DNA from: Candidatus Protochlamydia phocaeensis
Lineage (GTDB): Bacteria; Chlamydiota; Chlamydiia; Chlamydiales; Parachlamydiaceae
Reading direction: 5' to 3'
Length of the DNA: 64,000 nucleotides
NCBI RefSeq assembly: GCF_001545115.1
Contig: NZ_FCNU01000012.1
Location: forward strand, 1-64,000
Part shown: positions 34,769 to 43,725 of the stretch, piece after piece
How positions within the stretch are numbered: the first letter of the stretch is position 1
Layout of the letters: the number at the start of each line of letters is the position of its first letter
Program-made: the position numbers and the translations under genes
The notes under the pieces: generated by a model
Database searches by the model: none
The model's input: the letters and a program-made list of their open reading frames with translations, nothing else
Told to the model about the DNA's origin: nothing

Positions 34769-35227
34769 ATGAATGATAAATCGGCAGACCTTGTTTCTAA
34801 TAGACGAGCGACCCATGATTATGAAATCCTCGAAACCCTTGAAGCCGGCATTGTTTTGCAAGGAACCGAGATTAAATCTATCCGCGATCATGGCGCAACT
34901 TTGCAAGATGCGTATGTGAAAGTACTCGAAGGCGAAACCTGGCTGATCGGCAGCAGCATCGCTCCTTACCGCTTTGGCAATATTCATAATCATGAAGAAA
35001 AACGCGACCGCAAGCTTCTCCTGCACAAAAGAGAGATTAAACGCCTCAAAGTCGCCATCCAAGAAAAAGGACTGACAATCATTCCCTTAGCTCTTTATCT
35101 CAAGCAAGGACGGGTTAAAGTTCGTATTGCAATAGCAAAGGGAAAGAAAGCGATAGATAAGAGGGCTGATATCAAAGAAAAAGATGAAAAGCGCCGGATG
35201 CAGCAAGCGCTTAAACAGCATTACTAA
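34769..35227 (+). CDS. smpB: SsrA-binding protein
   Basis: 152 residues, typical length. Binds tmRNA for rescue of stalled ribosomes. Motifs: NRRATHDYEILETLEAGIVL, GTEIKSIRDHGATLQDAYV, the LLLHKREIKRL block and the basic C-terminal tail (KDEKRRMQQALKQHY). tmRNA itself is not in the window. It lies 130 bases after recF and 28 before rlmH. Confidence 0.96.
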   Translation: MNDKSADLVSNRRATHDYEILETLEAGIVLQGTEIKSIRDHGATLQDAYVKVLEGETWLIGSSIAPYRFGNIHNHEEKRDRKLLLHKREIKRLKVAIQEKGLTIIPLALYLKQGRVKVRIAIAKGKKAIDKRADIKEKDEKRRMQQALKQHY

Positions 35228-35255
35228 TTTAATCCCTCATCGCTAATCGAGATTT

Positions 35256-35678
35256 ATGCTGAAGTTAAAAATTCTTTCAGTCGGAAAGACAAAGGAAAAA
35301 TGGCTGGAAGACGCTTTTGATGAATATGTCAAACGTCTCCGGCCGATCATACAGGTGGAATGCCAATGGGCTAAAGACTCCGCCCAACTACTTGAATGGG
35401 CCCAAAAAGAAGCTCACCTCATTTGCCTTGATCCCGCTGGAAAATTATTGACAAGCGAACAATTTGCCGCTTTTTTGGAAAGCAGCTGGCAAAAAAGCGG
35501 CTCCCGCCTCACACTTGTCATCGGAGGAGCGGAAGGACTTCCTACTGAACTTAAGCAGCAAGGGCAATTAATCAGCCTCTCCCCGCTGACTTTTACACAC
35601 CAGATCACACGATTGGTCCTCATCGAACAAATTTATCGCGCCACTGAAATTAATAAAGGCAGCCAATATCATAAATAA
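35256..35678 (+). CDS. rlmH: 23S rRNA pseudouridine-1915 N3-methyltransferase RlmH
   Basis: 140 residues. A SPOUT-class knot methyltransferase acting on the 70S ribosome helix 69. Signature elements: SVGKTKEKWLEDAFDEYVKR near the start, LDPAGKLLTSEQFA, the SAM-binding LVIGGAEGLP, and LTFTHQITRLVLIEQIYRA near the end, closing with YHK. Slightly shorter than the E. coli protein (155) but within the family range. Likely co-transcribed with smpB. Confidence 0.92.
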   Translation: MLKLKILSVGKTKEKWLEDAFDEYVKRLRPIIQVECQWAKDSAQLLEWAQKEAHLICLDPAGKLLTSEQFAAFLESSWQKSGSRLTLVIGGAEGLPTELKQQGQLISLSPLTFTHQITRLVLIEQIYRATEINKGSQYHK

Positions 35679-35822
35679 TTTTTCCCTATTTGCCTTTAGC
35701 CTTGCAACCTTAACAGGCAACTAGCATTTGCTCATCATTGAATAGGATAGATTCACGGTGTCTAAAGATTGTTCAATTTTAAACGATGGGCACCTAGTGA
35801 AAACGCAACCGAATTTTCAAAT

Positions 35823-36093
35823 CTACTTGCGATAAGCATCCATCAAATCCGGAATATAGCGAAGCGATCGGCTACGCAAAACCATTGCCAGCTCAAAAGG
35901 TCCATTTGATGTGCTTTTCTCTCAAATAGAGGATCGAGCGCCCTCCAAATTTCAGTTGCATGATTGCCTGACAAGACAAATTCATAAGAACATAACGTAT
36001 ACGTTTTTCTATCAACGCATCTTGAAAACTTTCAACAAACCTTTGCCATTAAAAGATCCGCTAGATCAAAGACGAGACAATAAATCCTCTTAA
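35823..36093 (-). pseudogene. Frameshifted gene remnant of unknown family
   Basis: The minus strand reads as a continuous protein only if at least three frame changes are allowed: IYCLVFDLADLL, then WQRFVESFQDALIEK, then YTLCSYEFVLSGNHATEIW...ALDPLFERKAHQMDL, then FELAMVLRSRSLRYIPDLMD ending at TAG 35823-35825. Each piece has good amino-acid composition and they join without gaps, so this is the decayed 3' end of a real gene rather than chance frames. I do not recognise the family. A palindromic repeat sits at its upstream edge. Confidence 0.5.
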
Positions 36094-36210
36094 GGTATAT
36101 TAAACCCGCTATGACCTAGATTTGTTTCTTTTTGAACAGGGAGAAGAGAATTTCTAAACTCTTATGAGTTTAAGGCTAGACCCATAAAACTTTCTATGGA
36201 GATAATTTAG
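36086..36210. repeat. Dispersed palindromic repeat (copy)
   Basis: CTCTTAAGGTATATTAAACC...ATGACCTAGATTTG at the left, and a diverged right half ending ACTTTCTATGGAG. The stretch to 36342 is very A+T-rich leader of the macro-domain gene. Confidence 0.5.
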
Positions 36211-36342
36211 CATTTAAAATTTTAAAATCCATCATAAAAATTATCAAAATTTAAATAAACAATACAGAGACAAACAAAACTATTTATTTATAGTATTTAA
36301 TTCGAACAGATGTTATTATCACTTATTTATTAAATTAATATT

Positions 36343-37386
36343 ATGATTGAATCTTCTCCTTTTCCTCCTTCTGTTTCTTTTTGGGCGCCTGTTAAGGTGA
36401 GCATACCTGCTTCTCCCAGTTTATTTCATTTATTTTTTGAAATTGGCTATTTAGCAGACCACTATCTTTATTTAGGAGACCAAGAAGTTTCCTTGCATAG
36501 TCGCAAGTTTTATCCATTTGACCAAACGGTCACTGCAGATGTTAAAATAAAGCCCTCTTTGGTATCGAATATTCTAAAAGTTTCTTCCTTCGTCCTATCT
36601 TTTTTTATATTGCCTTGCTTAGCGCTTCCTTTTAAACTTATTTACAAGTTGAATCTTAAGCATTTAAAAATTCAAAGTCAGCCATCGCCGCGCATTCCGC
36701 CTGTGTTCATGAGGCAAACCGGGGAGACAACCTCTTCCCTTCATGCTCTTCCTTCAACCAGGAATGTTTGCATAGCAGAAAAATTAATTGGACAAACTAA
36801 AATTGCCTTGATGACTGGCGATATTACCAATGAATCTGCAGACGTCATTGTTAATGCAGCAAATGCTTATCTTATAGCTGGAAATGGGGTTTGTGGAGCC
36901 ATTCATGGAAAGGCAGGCTCTCCCGTTCTTTATGAATGCCAGGAAATCCTGGCTAATTTGAAAAAATATCCACTCTCCTGTGGAGATGCTGTCCTTACAT
37001 CCTCTGGCTATTTAGAAAATAGGATTAAGGCGATTGTCCATGCCGTCGGACCAGATTGCCGCAACGGACAAGAAAATCAACGAAGAAAGGAATTACTACA
37101 AAGAGTCTACCGCAATGCTTTAACTTTATGTGCAGATCCGGTCTCCCATCCTGCATCCGTCAGCAGTGAAATCGATGTTCACTCTTACCGCACGATTGCT
37201 TTTCCATCGATCAGCACAGGAATTTATTGCTATCCTCTAAAGGAGGCGGCGGAAGCGGCCTTGGAAGCTGTTGCAGAATTTATCAAGCAGCATCCGAAGG
37301 CCTTTGATGAAATCCGCTTTGTTTTCTTACCAGCGAAAGTCGATCCAACTGTTAATTTTTATCAGGAAGCTCTGCAGAAGTTATAA
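36343..37386 (+). CDS. Membrane-anchored macro-domain protein (predicted ADP-ribose binder/hydrolase)
   Basis: 347 residues. The N-terminal ~75 residues are of unknown type, one strong membrane segment follows (about 78-101, LKVSSFVLSFFILPCLALPF), then a linker and a complete macro domain (150-345). Macro motifs: TGDITNESADVIVNAAN (N171-N174), GNGVCGAIHGKAG in place of the usual GGGVDGAIH, GDAVLTSSGYL, HAVGP, and FPSISTGIYCYP. Macro domains bind ADP-ribose or its derivatives, and many remove mono-ADP-ribose from proteins. The hydrophobic anchor suggests exposure at a membrane, possibly the inclusion. Its 3' end overlaps the convergent gene by 35 bases. Confidence 0.8.
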   Translation: MIESSPFPPSVSFWAPVKVSIPASPSLFHLFFEIGYLADHYLYLGDQEVSLHSRKFYPFDQTVTADVKIKPSLVSNILKVSSFVLSFFILPCLALPFKLIYKLNLKHLKIQSQPSPRIPPVFMRQTGETTSSLHALPSTRNVCIAEKLIGQTKIALMTGDITNESADVIVNAANAYLIAGNGVCGAIHGKAGSPVLYECQEILANLKKYPLSCGDAVLTSSGYLENRIKAIVHAVGPDCRNGQENQRRKELLQRVYRNALTLCADPVSHPASVSSEIDVHSYRTIAFPSISTGIYCYPLKEAAEAALEAVAEFIKQHPKAFDEIRFVFLPAKVDPTVNFYQEALQKL

Positions 37387-37873
37387 TTTTTGAGCGATTG
37401 CGAATAGAAAAGGCTCGTCGAAAATAGAGCATAGCTCCTTGAATAAGCGCTGTACCGATGATCACGTCTACTCCACCTCGTACATCAAGAGGAGCGAAAC
37501 GGACAACAAACCCTAAGAGCACCATGACGCCGAGCAAGATAAAATATTTTTTTGTATAAAGCCGACTCAAAGGAGCTGGATTGGGCAGGGTTAAAATTCG
37601 TTCAACACTTTTCTCAACAGTTTTTGAAAAAACATAGCGGCCTTTCATGAAGCCCAGCCACAAGGCAATGGCAATGACAATTAAAGCGGCTTGATCCCAG
37701 CCCCCTGCTAGATTCACTAAATTATCCAAAAGCGGCCGTTGCATTGTTGCCAAATTTTCTTTTAAAATAGAGGCGACAATAAAATTAAGTCCCAAGGGTA
37801 AAAGAAAGCAGCCTATCGCAAGCCAGATTAATCCCGACAGCACAACTAGAGTGGTATGACTCACTTTTAACAT
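37352..37873 (-). CDS. Integral membrane protein of unknown function
   Basis: 173 residues with three to four membrane helices (LVVLSGLIWLAIGCFLLPLG; AALIVIAIALWLGFM; YFILLGVMVLLGFVVRFAPL; GGVDVIIGTALIQGAMLYF). The GLIWLAIGCFLLPLGL start and the VDVIIGTALIQGAM end look like a conserved membrane family, but I cannot name it. GGAGGATCAT is right before the start codon. The last 35 bases overlap the macro-domain gene on the other strand. Confidence 0.7.
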   Translation of the reverse strand: MLKVSHTTLVVLSGLIWLAIGCFLLPLGLNFIVASILKENLATMQRPLLDNLVNLAGGWDQAALIVIAIALWLGFMKGRYVFSKTVEKSVERILTLPNPAPLSRLYTKKYFILLGVMVLLGFVVRFAPLDVRGGVDVIIGTALIQGAMLYFRRAFSIRNRSKIITSAELPDKN

Positions 37874-38120
37874 ATGATCCTCCTTCTATAATCAAAGAAA
37901 GTGTAGCTTAACCCTAGGTTATTGCCAAGCCTTCTCTCATTTTTTTGCCGGCACTTGCAGTGCTAACAAATTAAGTTTTTTTAATTTATATACAAAAAAT
38001 GAAGATTTGGTTAAGATTAAACAAGCGTTTTTACAAACAGACCCAAAGATGGTGGAAACGTAAAATTAATCCTTAACAGATTATCTTAACCACCTTAAGT
38101 ACACTGAGGACAGAATTAAA

Positions 38121-39221
38121 ATGAGTATTTCTCTCTCATTTATGCGAGTTTTATTCCTTATCATATGCATCTTATTTTCGGTTAGCTTTACAACTCAAAA
38201 TTTTGAAGGCGGCTTTAACTTAATCAATGCAATTGTTGGCTTATTAGGAGGCTTAGCGATTGCTGGATTCCTAATCGGGTCTGATTTTGCTTTCAAGCGC
38301 TTTAATTTGCGCTCTTTCAATACCGCTATTTTAGGATTATTTTTCGGCTACCTGATGGCGCAAGCGATTTTATTTATTTTTGAAGGGATTATCGGTTTAG
38401 AGGCTTCCTCAGTTCCTCTATTCATGCCAATCCGTTTCTTTGTCTATCTTTTCTGTGCTTATTTAGGCATGGTCATGACAGCGCGCGCGGCGGAAGAAAT
38501 TCACGTCAGCATTCCTTTTATAGAATTTAAAGCTGTAAGCCATAAGAAAAAAGATATTCTCGTCGATGTATCTGTTTTGATGGATCCTCGTATTATTGAT
38601 TTAGCCTCTTCTGGTCTGTTGGATCATCACCTTATTCTTCCCCGCTTTGCAATCAAAGAACTTTATGCACAAGCAGAAAGCGGCGATGAGGCTGGCAAAG
38701 CTAAAGCACGTCGCTCTTTGGAAGTCATCAAGAAATTAGAGAGTTTGCCTTCCTTAGACTTACGCTACGTCGACACTGATTTTGCCGAAATTAAAGATCC
38801 CATGACGAAACTCATTCGACTCGCCCGTTTTATGGATACGAACATTATCACGTCTGATATCAACCGTATCCAACAATCCTCAATCGAAGGCGTGCGCATT
38901 ATTAATATTCACATGCTGTCAAATGCCTTGAAACCAATTACGCAAGCAGGCGAAACCATTAACATTAAAATTCAACGTTATGGAAAAGAAGCAAGACAAG
39001 GCGTGGGCTACCTAGACGACGGCACAATGGTTGTAGTCAATGGAGGCGCTGAATTTATTGGAGAAACAATAAAAGCCCATGTTCTATCCGTCAAGCACAC
39101 CTCTTCTGGCAGGATGATTTTCTGCAATGCTTCGGAAGATGGCTGCTTAATGACTGAACAAGACTTGGCCCAATCTTTATCCGATCTAGATAATACCCAT
39201 AAAAATTATCTAGCCTTGTAA
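38121..39221 (+). CDS. YacL-like PIN/TRAM-domain membrane protein
   Basis: 366 residues. Four N-terminal membrane helices (FMRVLFLIICILFSVSF; IVGLLGGLAIAGFLIG; FNTAILGLFFGYLMAQAILF; FFVYLFCAYLGMVM) precede a PIN nuclease domain (~150-270: DILVDVSVLMDPRIIDLA, ILPRFAIKELYAQAESGD, FMDTNIITSDINRI) and a TRAM domain (~290-350: INIKIQRYGKEARQGVGYLDDG, VVNGG). This is the architecture of B. subtilis YacL, a putative membrane-bound RNase. The first acidic residue is retained (DVSVL), with further acidic residues D241/D248-type in TSD. The acpS gene follows seven bases after the stop. Confidence 0.88.
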   Translation: MSISLSFMRVLFLIICILFSVSFTTQNFEGGFNLINAIVGLLGGLAIAGFLIGSDFAFKRFNLRSFNTAILGLFFGYLMAQAILFIFEGIIGLEASSVPLFMPIRFFVYLFCAYLGMVMTARAAEEIHVSIPFIEFKAVSHKKKDILVDVSVLMDPRIIDLASSGLLDHHLILPRFAIKELYAQAESGDEAGKAKARRSLEVIKKLESLPSLDLRYVDTDFAEIKDPMTKLIRLARFMDTNIITSDINRIQQSSIEGVRIINIHMLSNALKPITQAGETINIKIQRYGKEARQGVGYLDDGTMVVVNGGAEFIGETIKAHVLSVKHTSSGRMIFCNASEDGCLMTEQDLAQSLSDLDNTHKNYLAL

Positions 39222-39228
39222 CATTCGC

Positions 39229-39609
39229 ATGATTTTGGGAATAGGCAATGATATTATTGAAGTCGCTCGAATTAAAGCTAATTTGGAGCGCTATAAACAA
39301 CGCTTTATCGATCGCGTCTTCACTCCCCAAGAGCAGGAATATTGCTTAAGCCGCAAAGAGCCTGCTCTGCATTTTGCCGGTCGCTTCGCGGCTAAAGAAG
39401 CGATTGTAAAAGCCCTTGGAACAGGATTTAGCCAGGGAATCACCTGGCTAGATATCGAAATCAAAAATGACAGCAATGGCAAACCCTGCGCCATTATCTC
39501 GCCACACCTGGCAGATCTCTTTGGCTGCCTACCTTTCCTGCACATCTCCATCAGCCATTGCCACACTTATGCAACTGCCTTTGCCATTTGGGTAAAAGAA
39601 GCTGTATAA
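39229..39609 (+). CDS. acpS: Holo-[acyl-carrier-protein] synthase
   Basis: 126 residues, standard size. Transfers 4'-phosphopantetheine from CoA to the serine of AcpP (encoded at 63407-63643 in this window). Motifs GIGNDIIEVARI with the Mg-binding Asp, FTPQEQEYCL, and RFAAKEAIVKALG with the Mg-binding Glu are intact; HISISHCHTYATAFAI is the family ending. It lies directly after the PIN/TRAM gene and is followed by a small terminator hairpin. Confidence 0.95.
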   Translation: MILGIGNDIIEVARIKANLERYKQRFIDRVFTPQEQEYCLSRKEPALHFAGRFAAKEAIVKALGTGFSQGITWLDIEIKNDSNGKPCAIISPHLADLFGCLPFLHISISHCHTYATAFAIWVKEAV

Positions 39610-39936
39610 TAACCAAATTGTTTAATGGGCAAGCAATCGACGTATTGTCGTCAAGTGGCCCAAACAAAAGGGAAAAGATAATCCCTTTATTCTACATAGG
39701 CCCTCTCAACGTCCGCTTATATTGAAAAGCCTAGTGGTCATTAGCCACTTCCCTCTACAAAACGCATGGAATGTCTTATCCCTTTTTAACTAGACTACCC
39801 TAATCAGCCAGGAAGAGGATAGGTTCGCGAGGAATTGGATATAAAGAGAAGGAGTCATCGCAGGTAAGGTTTAGAGATGAAAATGAGCGTGTTTATTCAT
39901 TGATCTAATTTTATTCCCTGTTAAGGCACTTTCTTT
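39610..39936. other. Spacer after acpS
   Basis: A terminator-like hairpin lies at 39666-39692 and a second small hairpin (AGTGGTCATTAGCCACT) near 39731-39747. No gene remnant recognised. Confidence 0.5.
39666..39692 (+). terminator. Terminator after acpS
   Basis: AAAGGGA pairs with TCCCTTT, followed by a short T-rich tail (ATTCT). The stem is modest. Confidence 0.45.
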
Positions 39937-40869
39937 CTATAAGCCGAATGTATAAAGCAACTGCAAGACGATTTGCTGGGTATGAACGGGAAAGTTACGC
40001 GCGTAAATACGTGTCGTATAAGCCAAGGAGGCGCTGCCTAAAAAATCAATCAGGTAAGTATAGCGCCATCCTAAATCAATGGATTGATGCTGGATAGAGC
40101 CATACCCATGAAAGGACGTCCGATGAAGAGCTTTATGTCCAAGCCCCCATAAGGTGCAGGCAAAAAGCTCCAATTCATGCTTCTCTTTTAATCGTTTGCT
40201 ATAAGAGAGATCAAAGCGAAGCCACGGGGACCCTCTTTCCGCAATTCCTATCCCTCCCATCGCCCACCAGCGGGAAATCCACTTATCCTCTTGAGCTGTT
40301 TCCTTTCCTATCGAAGCAAAAAGCTCAGCTTCGCTGCGGCCATGATGAAAAGAACTGGGATCTTTTAAGCTTTCCACAAAAGATTGAATGAAGCTTAATC
40401 CAGTTGTAAAAGTCACAGGATCTCCAGCAATATCGTCCATCCATGCATAACGCCCATTGACCCTTAAGTGATCTATCCCTCCACTTTGCCGGCGCGTGCG
40501 TGCAGCTGTCGCTTCCACTTCAAGGGCAAATTGAGGCTTGGCAGTCAAACTAAGGCTGCTCGTCAAAAAGAAATCGTCAGAGGCATATCTTGTCAAGTGT
40601 GAATGGGAAGATAAGTAGCGGTAAGTTTGGTAGCGTAAAGAGTTGCGCCATTCAAACTCCAAATAAGTGCCCAACCAAGGTTGGTACTCTGTTCCCCAAA
40701 GCGGTCCTAAAAAGAGAAAAAAGCTCATGCCAATTAAAATTCTTTTGGCAAAAGCAGTGCTTGCAAATAAATTTAAAAGAAGAATTGAGGCTTTCTGTTC
40801 TAAAATTGGAGTCTCTTGCCTTAACAAAGATTTCTTTCTGCAGGCTTCCTCTTTTAGATTAGAAGGCAT
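39937..40869 (-). CDS. Predicted outer-membrane beta-barrel protein
   Basis: 310 residues as read from ATG 40869. A hydrophobic signal (ILIGMSFFLFLGPLWG) lies at about 43-58, so either the true start is further in (a Met inside this segment is possible) or the protein has an unusually long leader. The mature part alternates aromatic and polar residues in strands (YLEFEWRNSLRYQTYRY, FFLTSSLSLTAKPQFALEVEA, SIDLGWRYTYLIDFLGSASLAYT) and ends in IVLQLLYTFGL, a barrel-like C-terminal strand. No family is named; a small porin-like or surface protein is likely. It interrupts the acpS-trxB neighbourhood on the minus strand. Confidence 0.6.
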   Translation of the reverse strand: MPSNLKEEACRKKSLLRQETPILEQKASILLLNLFASTAFAKRILIGMSFFLFLGPLWGTEYQPWLGTYLEFEWRNSLRYQTYRYLSSHSHLTRYASDDFFLTSSLSLTAKPQFALEVEATAARTRRQSGGIDHLRVNGRYAWMDDIAGDPVTFTTGLSFIQSFVESLKDPSSFHHGRSEAELFASIGKETAQEDKWISRWWAMGGIGIAERGSPWLRFDLSYSKRLKEKHELELFACTLWGLGHKALHRTSFHGYGSIQHQSIDLGWRYTYLIDFLGSASLAYTTRIYARNFPVHTQQIVLQLLYTFGL

Positions 40870-41184
40870 TTTCGGATCCCGGGTTTACTATTTCGCAAGT
40901 GGGCTTAAAACTTAAGACTATTTACAAATTGCTCATAACTTAGGTCCGCGCTCTTCCCGTAAAATAGGGGTAATCGCAAATATAATCCATAATGATTTGT
41001 AAACACTCTAAGAGGGTATCTTAAAACCCCTACTGCCCTAAATTCGAGTTCTTCCTAGGGCGACGTTCGAGTAAGACAGCTATATTGGCTTTAATATGGC
41101 TGCCTTGCTCAAGTTTCCTCTTAGGGAGAAAAATAATCTCAAATATAGGCGACTATGACTTTTAATTTCCCCCTAAACCAATTC
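40870..41184. other. Spacer with dispersed repeat
   Basis: Almost half is the palindromic repeat at 41006-41176. 40870-41005 shows nothing recognisable apart from leader sequence of the barrel gene. Confidence 0.5.
41006..41176. repeat. Dispersed palindromic repeat (long copy)
   Basis: Left arm CTCTAAGAGGGTATCTTAAA...CCCTAAATTCGAG; right arm CTCAAATATAGGCGACTATG...CCCCCTAAAC. The centre is about 60 bases longer than usual and contains a hairpin (AGCTATATTGGCTTTAATAT GGCTGC). It lies just after the trxB stop. Confidence 0.65.
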
Positions 41185-42135
41185 TCAAGATTCCAGTCCT
41201 TTTTCAGACAGCCATCTCTCAGCATCTAAAGCAGCCATACATCCGCTTCCAGCCGCTGTGATCGCTTGGCGATATTCAAAATCTTGTACATCGCCAGCCG
41301 CAAATACGCCTTCTACACTCGTATGTGTGCCTTTGAAAACTTTAATATATCCGTTTGGATGCACGTCGAGCTGTCCTTTTAAAAAGGCCGTATTAGGCTG
41401 ATGCCCAATGGCGAAGAAAACGCCGCCTGCCTCATACTTTACTTCATGTCCTGTTTTGGCATTCTTCACAAGCACAGAACGGACTATCTGATCCCCTTCA
41501 ATAGAAATAATCTGAGAATCCCATAGCACTTCAATTTTGGGATTTTTTAAAGCCCTTTCTTGCATAATTTTGGAGGCTCTTAGCTTATCTCTTCTGTGCA
41601 CGATATAGACGCGACTACCGAATTTCGTCAAGAAAGTCGCCTCTTCAATGGCGGAGTCCCCCCCTCCAATAACAAATAAAGGACGATTGCGGAAAATAGG
41701 GGCCGCCCCGTCGCAAACCGCGCAAGCGGTTACTCCTTTTTGCCAAAACTCTCCATCTCCCGCTCCTGGAATATCCAACCGCTTTGCCATCGCCCCGGTT
41801 GCTATAATGATTGCATCCGTTTCATAATGCGTTTTTCTTCCCTTCACAATAAAAGGATGCCGCCCAAGGTCAACATCTTCGACATCCTCGCTAATGACCT
41901 TTGTTCCAAAACGGATGGCTTGGCTGCGAAAACGTTCGGCAAGCTCCGGTCCTGTTATGCCTTCTGGAAAGCCTGGAAAATTCTCCACTTCTGTTGTTGT
42001 CATCAACTGACCACCTGCCGGTCCAACAAAAAATCCCTCAAATAAGACTGGATTCAAATTGGCACGGGCAGCATAAATAGCCGCTGTATAGCCTGCAGGT
42101 CCTGATCCAATAATTACTAATTTAACCTTTTCCAT
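41185..42135 (-). CDS. trxB: Thioredoxin reductase
   Basis: 316 residues. FAD/NADPH flavoenzyme reducing thioredoxin. FAD-binding [16 protein letters not shown] (residues 10 onward), redox-active CAVC (C138, C141), NADPH-binding GGGDSAIEE with the following HRR, and the C-terminal [15 protein letters not shown] are intact. Length is standard. Transcribed alone on the minus strand. In Chlamydia trxB lies beside acpS as well, as I recall; here a barrel gene has come between them. Confidence 0.97.
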   Translation of the reverse strand: MEKVKLVIIGSGPAGYTAAIYAARANLNPVLFEGFFVGPAGGQLMTTTEVENFPGFPEGITGPELAERFRSQAIRFGTKVISEDVEDVDLGRHPFIVKGRKTHYETDAIIIATGAMAKRLDIPGAGDGEFWQKGVTACAVCDGAAPIFRNRPLFVIGGGDSAIEEATFLTKFGSRVYIVHRRDKLRASKIMQERALKNPKIEVLWDSQIISIEGDQIVRSVLVKNAKTGHEVKYEAGGVFFAIGHQPNTAFLKGQLDVHPNGYIKVFKGTHTSVEGVFAAGDVQDFEYRQAITAAGSGCMAALDAERWLSEKGLES

Positions 42136-42597
42136 CTTTAAACCTTCGTTTGCATTTCATATCGCAGTAAGCTCAAAAAATTGATGGTTGGACAACGCGA
42201 ATGCCCTTGCGGTTGAGCACGTCGCTTTAAAGACTATAATCCAGTCAATACTTGCCCGAGGGCATGTCTCTAAAGCGATGTTCCCGCTTAAGCTTCAGCT
42301 TATCAAAAAACCAATTTTGGACTCACTTCAATATCATTTACTTCACCGGCCAGCTTCTTTCAATCGCTTCATGACATAAGCATTCGCTTATCCGGAGTTT
42401 GATCTCCCATTTGGCCAGTAAAATTTTATTTAAATAAAACCTCTAGTTTATCTTCTGACAAGCAAAAATTCAAGCTTATTCATCTTAATTATTTTTTAAT
42501 ATAAAACTAATAAATAATTATTACAATTTCCATTGACTAATTAATTAATAAATAATAATATTACTAACGAAATTATAATAATTTTATTAAGGTCAAA
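42136..42597. other. Spacer upstream of trxB
   Basis: 42190-42300 has inverted-repeat text (CGCTTTAAAGAC ... GTCTCTAAAGCG, and GCCCTTGCG ... CGAGGGC) that could fold into a branched hairpin. 42150-42400 might be an old coding remnant but no frame stays open. 42420-42597 is extremely A+T-rich, presumably promoter sequence of the next gene. Confidence 0.4.
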
Positions 42598-43140
42598 ATG
42601 AGTTCTTTTTCATCTACTATTAATAATACTTATACGCATACTTCTCATTTCGTGGGAAATTGCGTGCATGTAGCTGGAGAGAATCTTTATTCTACCGGGC
42701 TAGCTGTTTCGAGGAAATGCAGGCAAACGGCAGAAGCCATTCATGCTTTTGTTTCTGAACATAGTGGAAAGATCTTCTTTATTGCGTGCACGTGTGCAGC
42801 GGCTTATTTTACGCCTCAAGTTTTTTTCCCAGCCGCTGTAATCGCGATTATTTTACGAGTCGAATTTAAAGAATTAATGAATGAATTTATTAAGGACAAC
42901 CATAATCCTTATTTTCCGAATCCCAAATTTGGGCCGCACTATATTAGCGCGATGGATTATACGCTGGGAGCAATCGGCGGAGCTCATGCTTTAGCATTAG
43001 GAACAGTGTTTACGACCAATTCCTTGGCTGTCACTTTAATTCCAGCTTTGGCCGGCATAGCGGCTGGCAATTGCATAGCTAAAATTGGAATGGACGTTGT
43101 CGAGTACTTCTATCCTTCGCATCGTTCCCTTGTCGCTTGA
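42598..43140 (+). CDS. Small protein with two hydrophobic lobes (Inc-like)
   Basis: 180 residues. A polar N-terminal ~55 residues (SSFSSTINNTYTHTSHF) is followed by two long hydrophobic blocks: about 57-85 (IFFIACTCAAAYFTPQVFFP then AAVIAIIL) and about 124-163 (GAIGGAHALALGTVF, then SLAVTLIPALAGIAAG). Between them lies a hydrophilic loop (EFKELMNEFIKDNHNPYFPN). Chlamydial inclusion-membrane (Inc) proteins typically have paired hydrophobic segments and no cleavable signal; this layout is compatible but the lobes are further apart than in classic Incs. Very A+T-rich upstream region, isolated gene. Family not recognised. Confidence 0.6.
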   Translation: MSSFSSTINNTYTHTSHFVGNCVHVAGENLYSTGLAVSRKCRQTAEAIHAFVSEHSGKIFFIACTCAAAYFTPQVFFPAAVIAIILRVEFKELMNEFIKDNHNPYFPNPKFGPHYISAMDYTLGAIGGAHALALGTVFTTNSLAVTLIPALAGIAAGNCIAKIGMDVVEYFYPSHRSLVA

Positions 43141-43725
43141 TCATCCATCTTAGAGGAGGCCGGGCGCGCTTTCAAATAAGTCTGCTTTGCCACTCAATCT
43201 TGTTAGAAGCACGAAAAATTTTTAGCTATATTTTTTAATATAACGATTTTTTTTTACGCTTGCAACCAATTTGGCAGACAATCCATCCTATTTCAGATCC
43301 TGGACACTCTCTAAGCAACCAAACTATTATAATCTCAATTATCAAATAATTTAATTCATAAAAAAACAAACTCTTTTTATTCAATATTTTTTTCATATTT
43401 TCGAGATATTCTATTGAACAAATTACTTTTAACTGTCATAATTGTTGCGATATTGGCGCCAAAAAAGATAAAAAAATATTTTTTATCGCGAGTATGTTTA
43501 CAAAATTAAAATGAGAGGCGAGCTTGTTTCTTCATAGGAGGCATCTAAAGCAGCAGGGCAATAATGAGAGAAAAGCCCTGCTACTCTAAATTGCCTCCTA
43601 ACAGAAAGAATTGAATCTGAATCCTTAGCAATTTATAGCATACTTTAAAACCGCTAATGAATTTGACGATAGTTTCTAACAATTGGAGTTTACTTTCTTT
43701 AGGTTAAGAGGAATTAAATTAAAAG
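43141..43725. other. Spacer before the NTT-HEAT gene, with hairpins
   Basis: A+T-rich. Contains the palindrome GATAAAAAAATATTTTTTATC (43467-43487), a long hairpin at 43535-43600, and a half dispersed repeat near 43645-43670 (TTTAAAACCGCTAATGAATT). No gene is seen. Confidence 0.5.
43535..43600. repeat. Long interrupted hairpin
   Basis: TAGGAGGCATCTAAAGCAGC + AGGGC (43535-43559) pairs with GCCCTGCTACTCTAAATTGC + CTCCTA (43575-43600) with a few bulges: about 24 paired bases around a 15 base loop. It lies about 125 bases before the NTT-HEAT start. It could be a terminator of an unseen transcript or a regulatory RNA structure. Confidence 0.55.

Noticed and set aside
35911..36093. 60-residue plus-strand frame
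   Set aside because: Lies opposite the frameshifted minus-strand remnant; composition is not protein-like.
42188..42379. 63-residue frame upstream of trxB
   Set aside because: No ribosome site or protein-like pattern; the region is better explained by inverted repeats.
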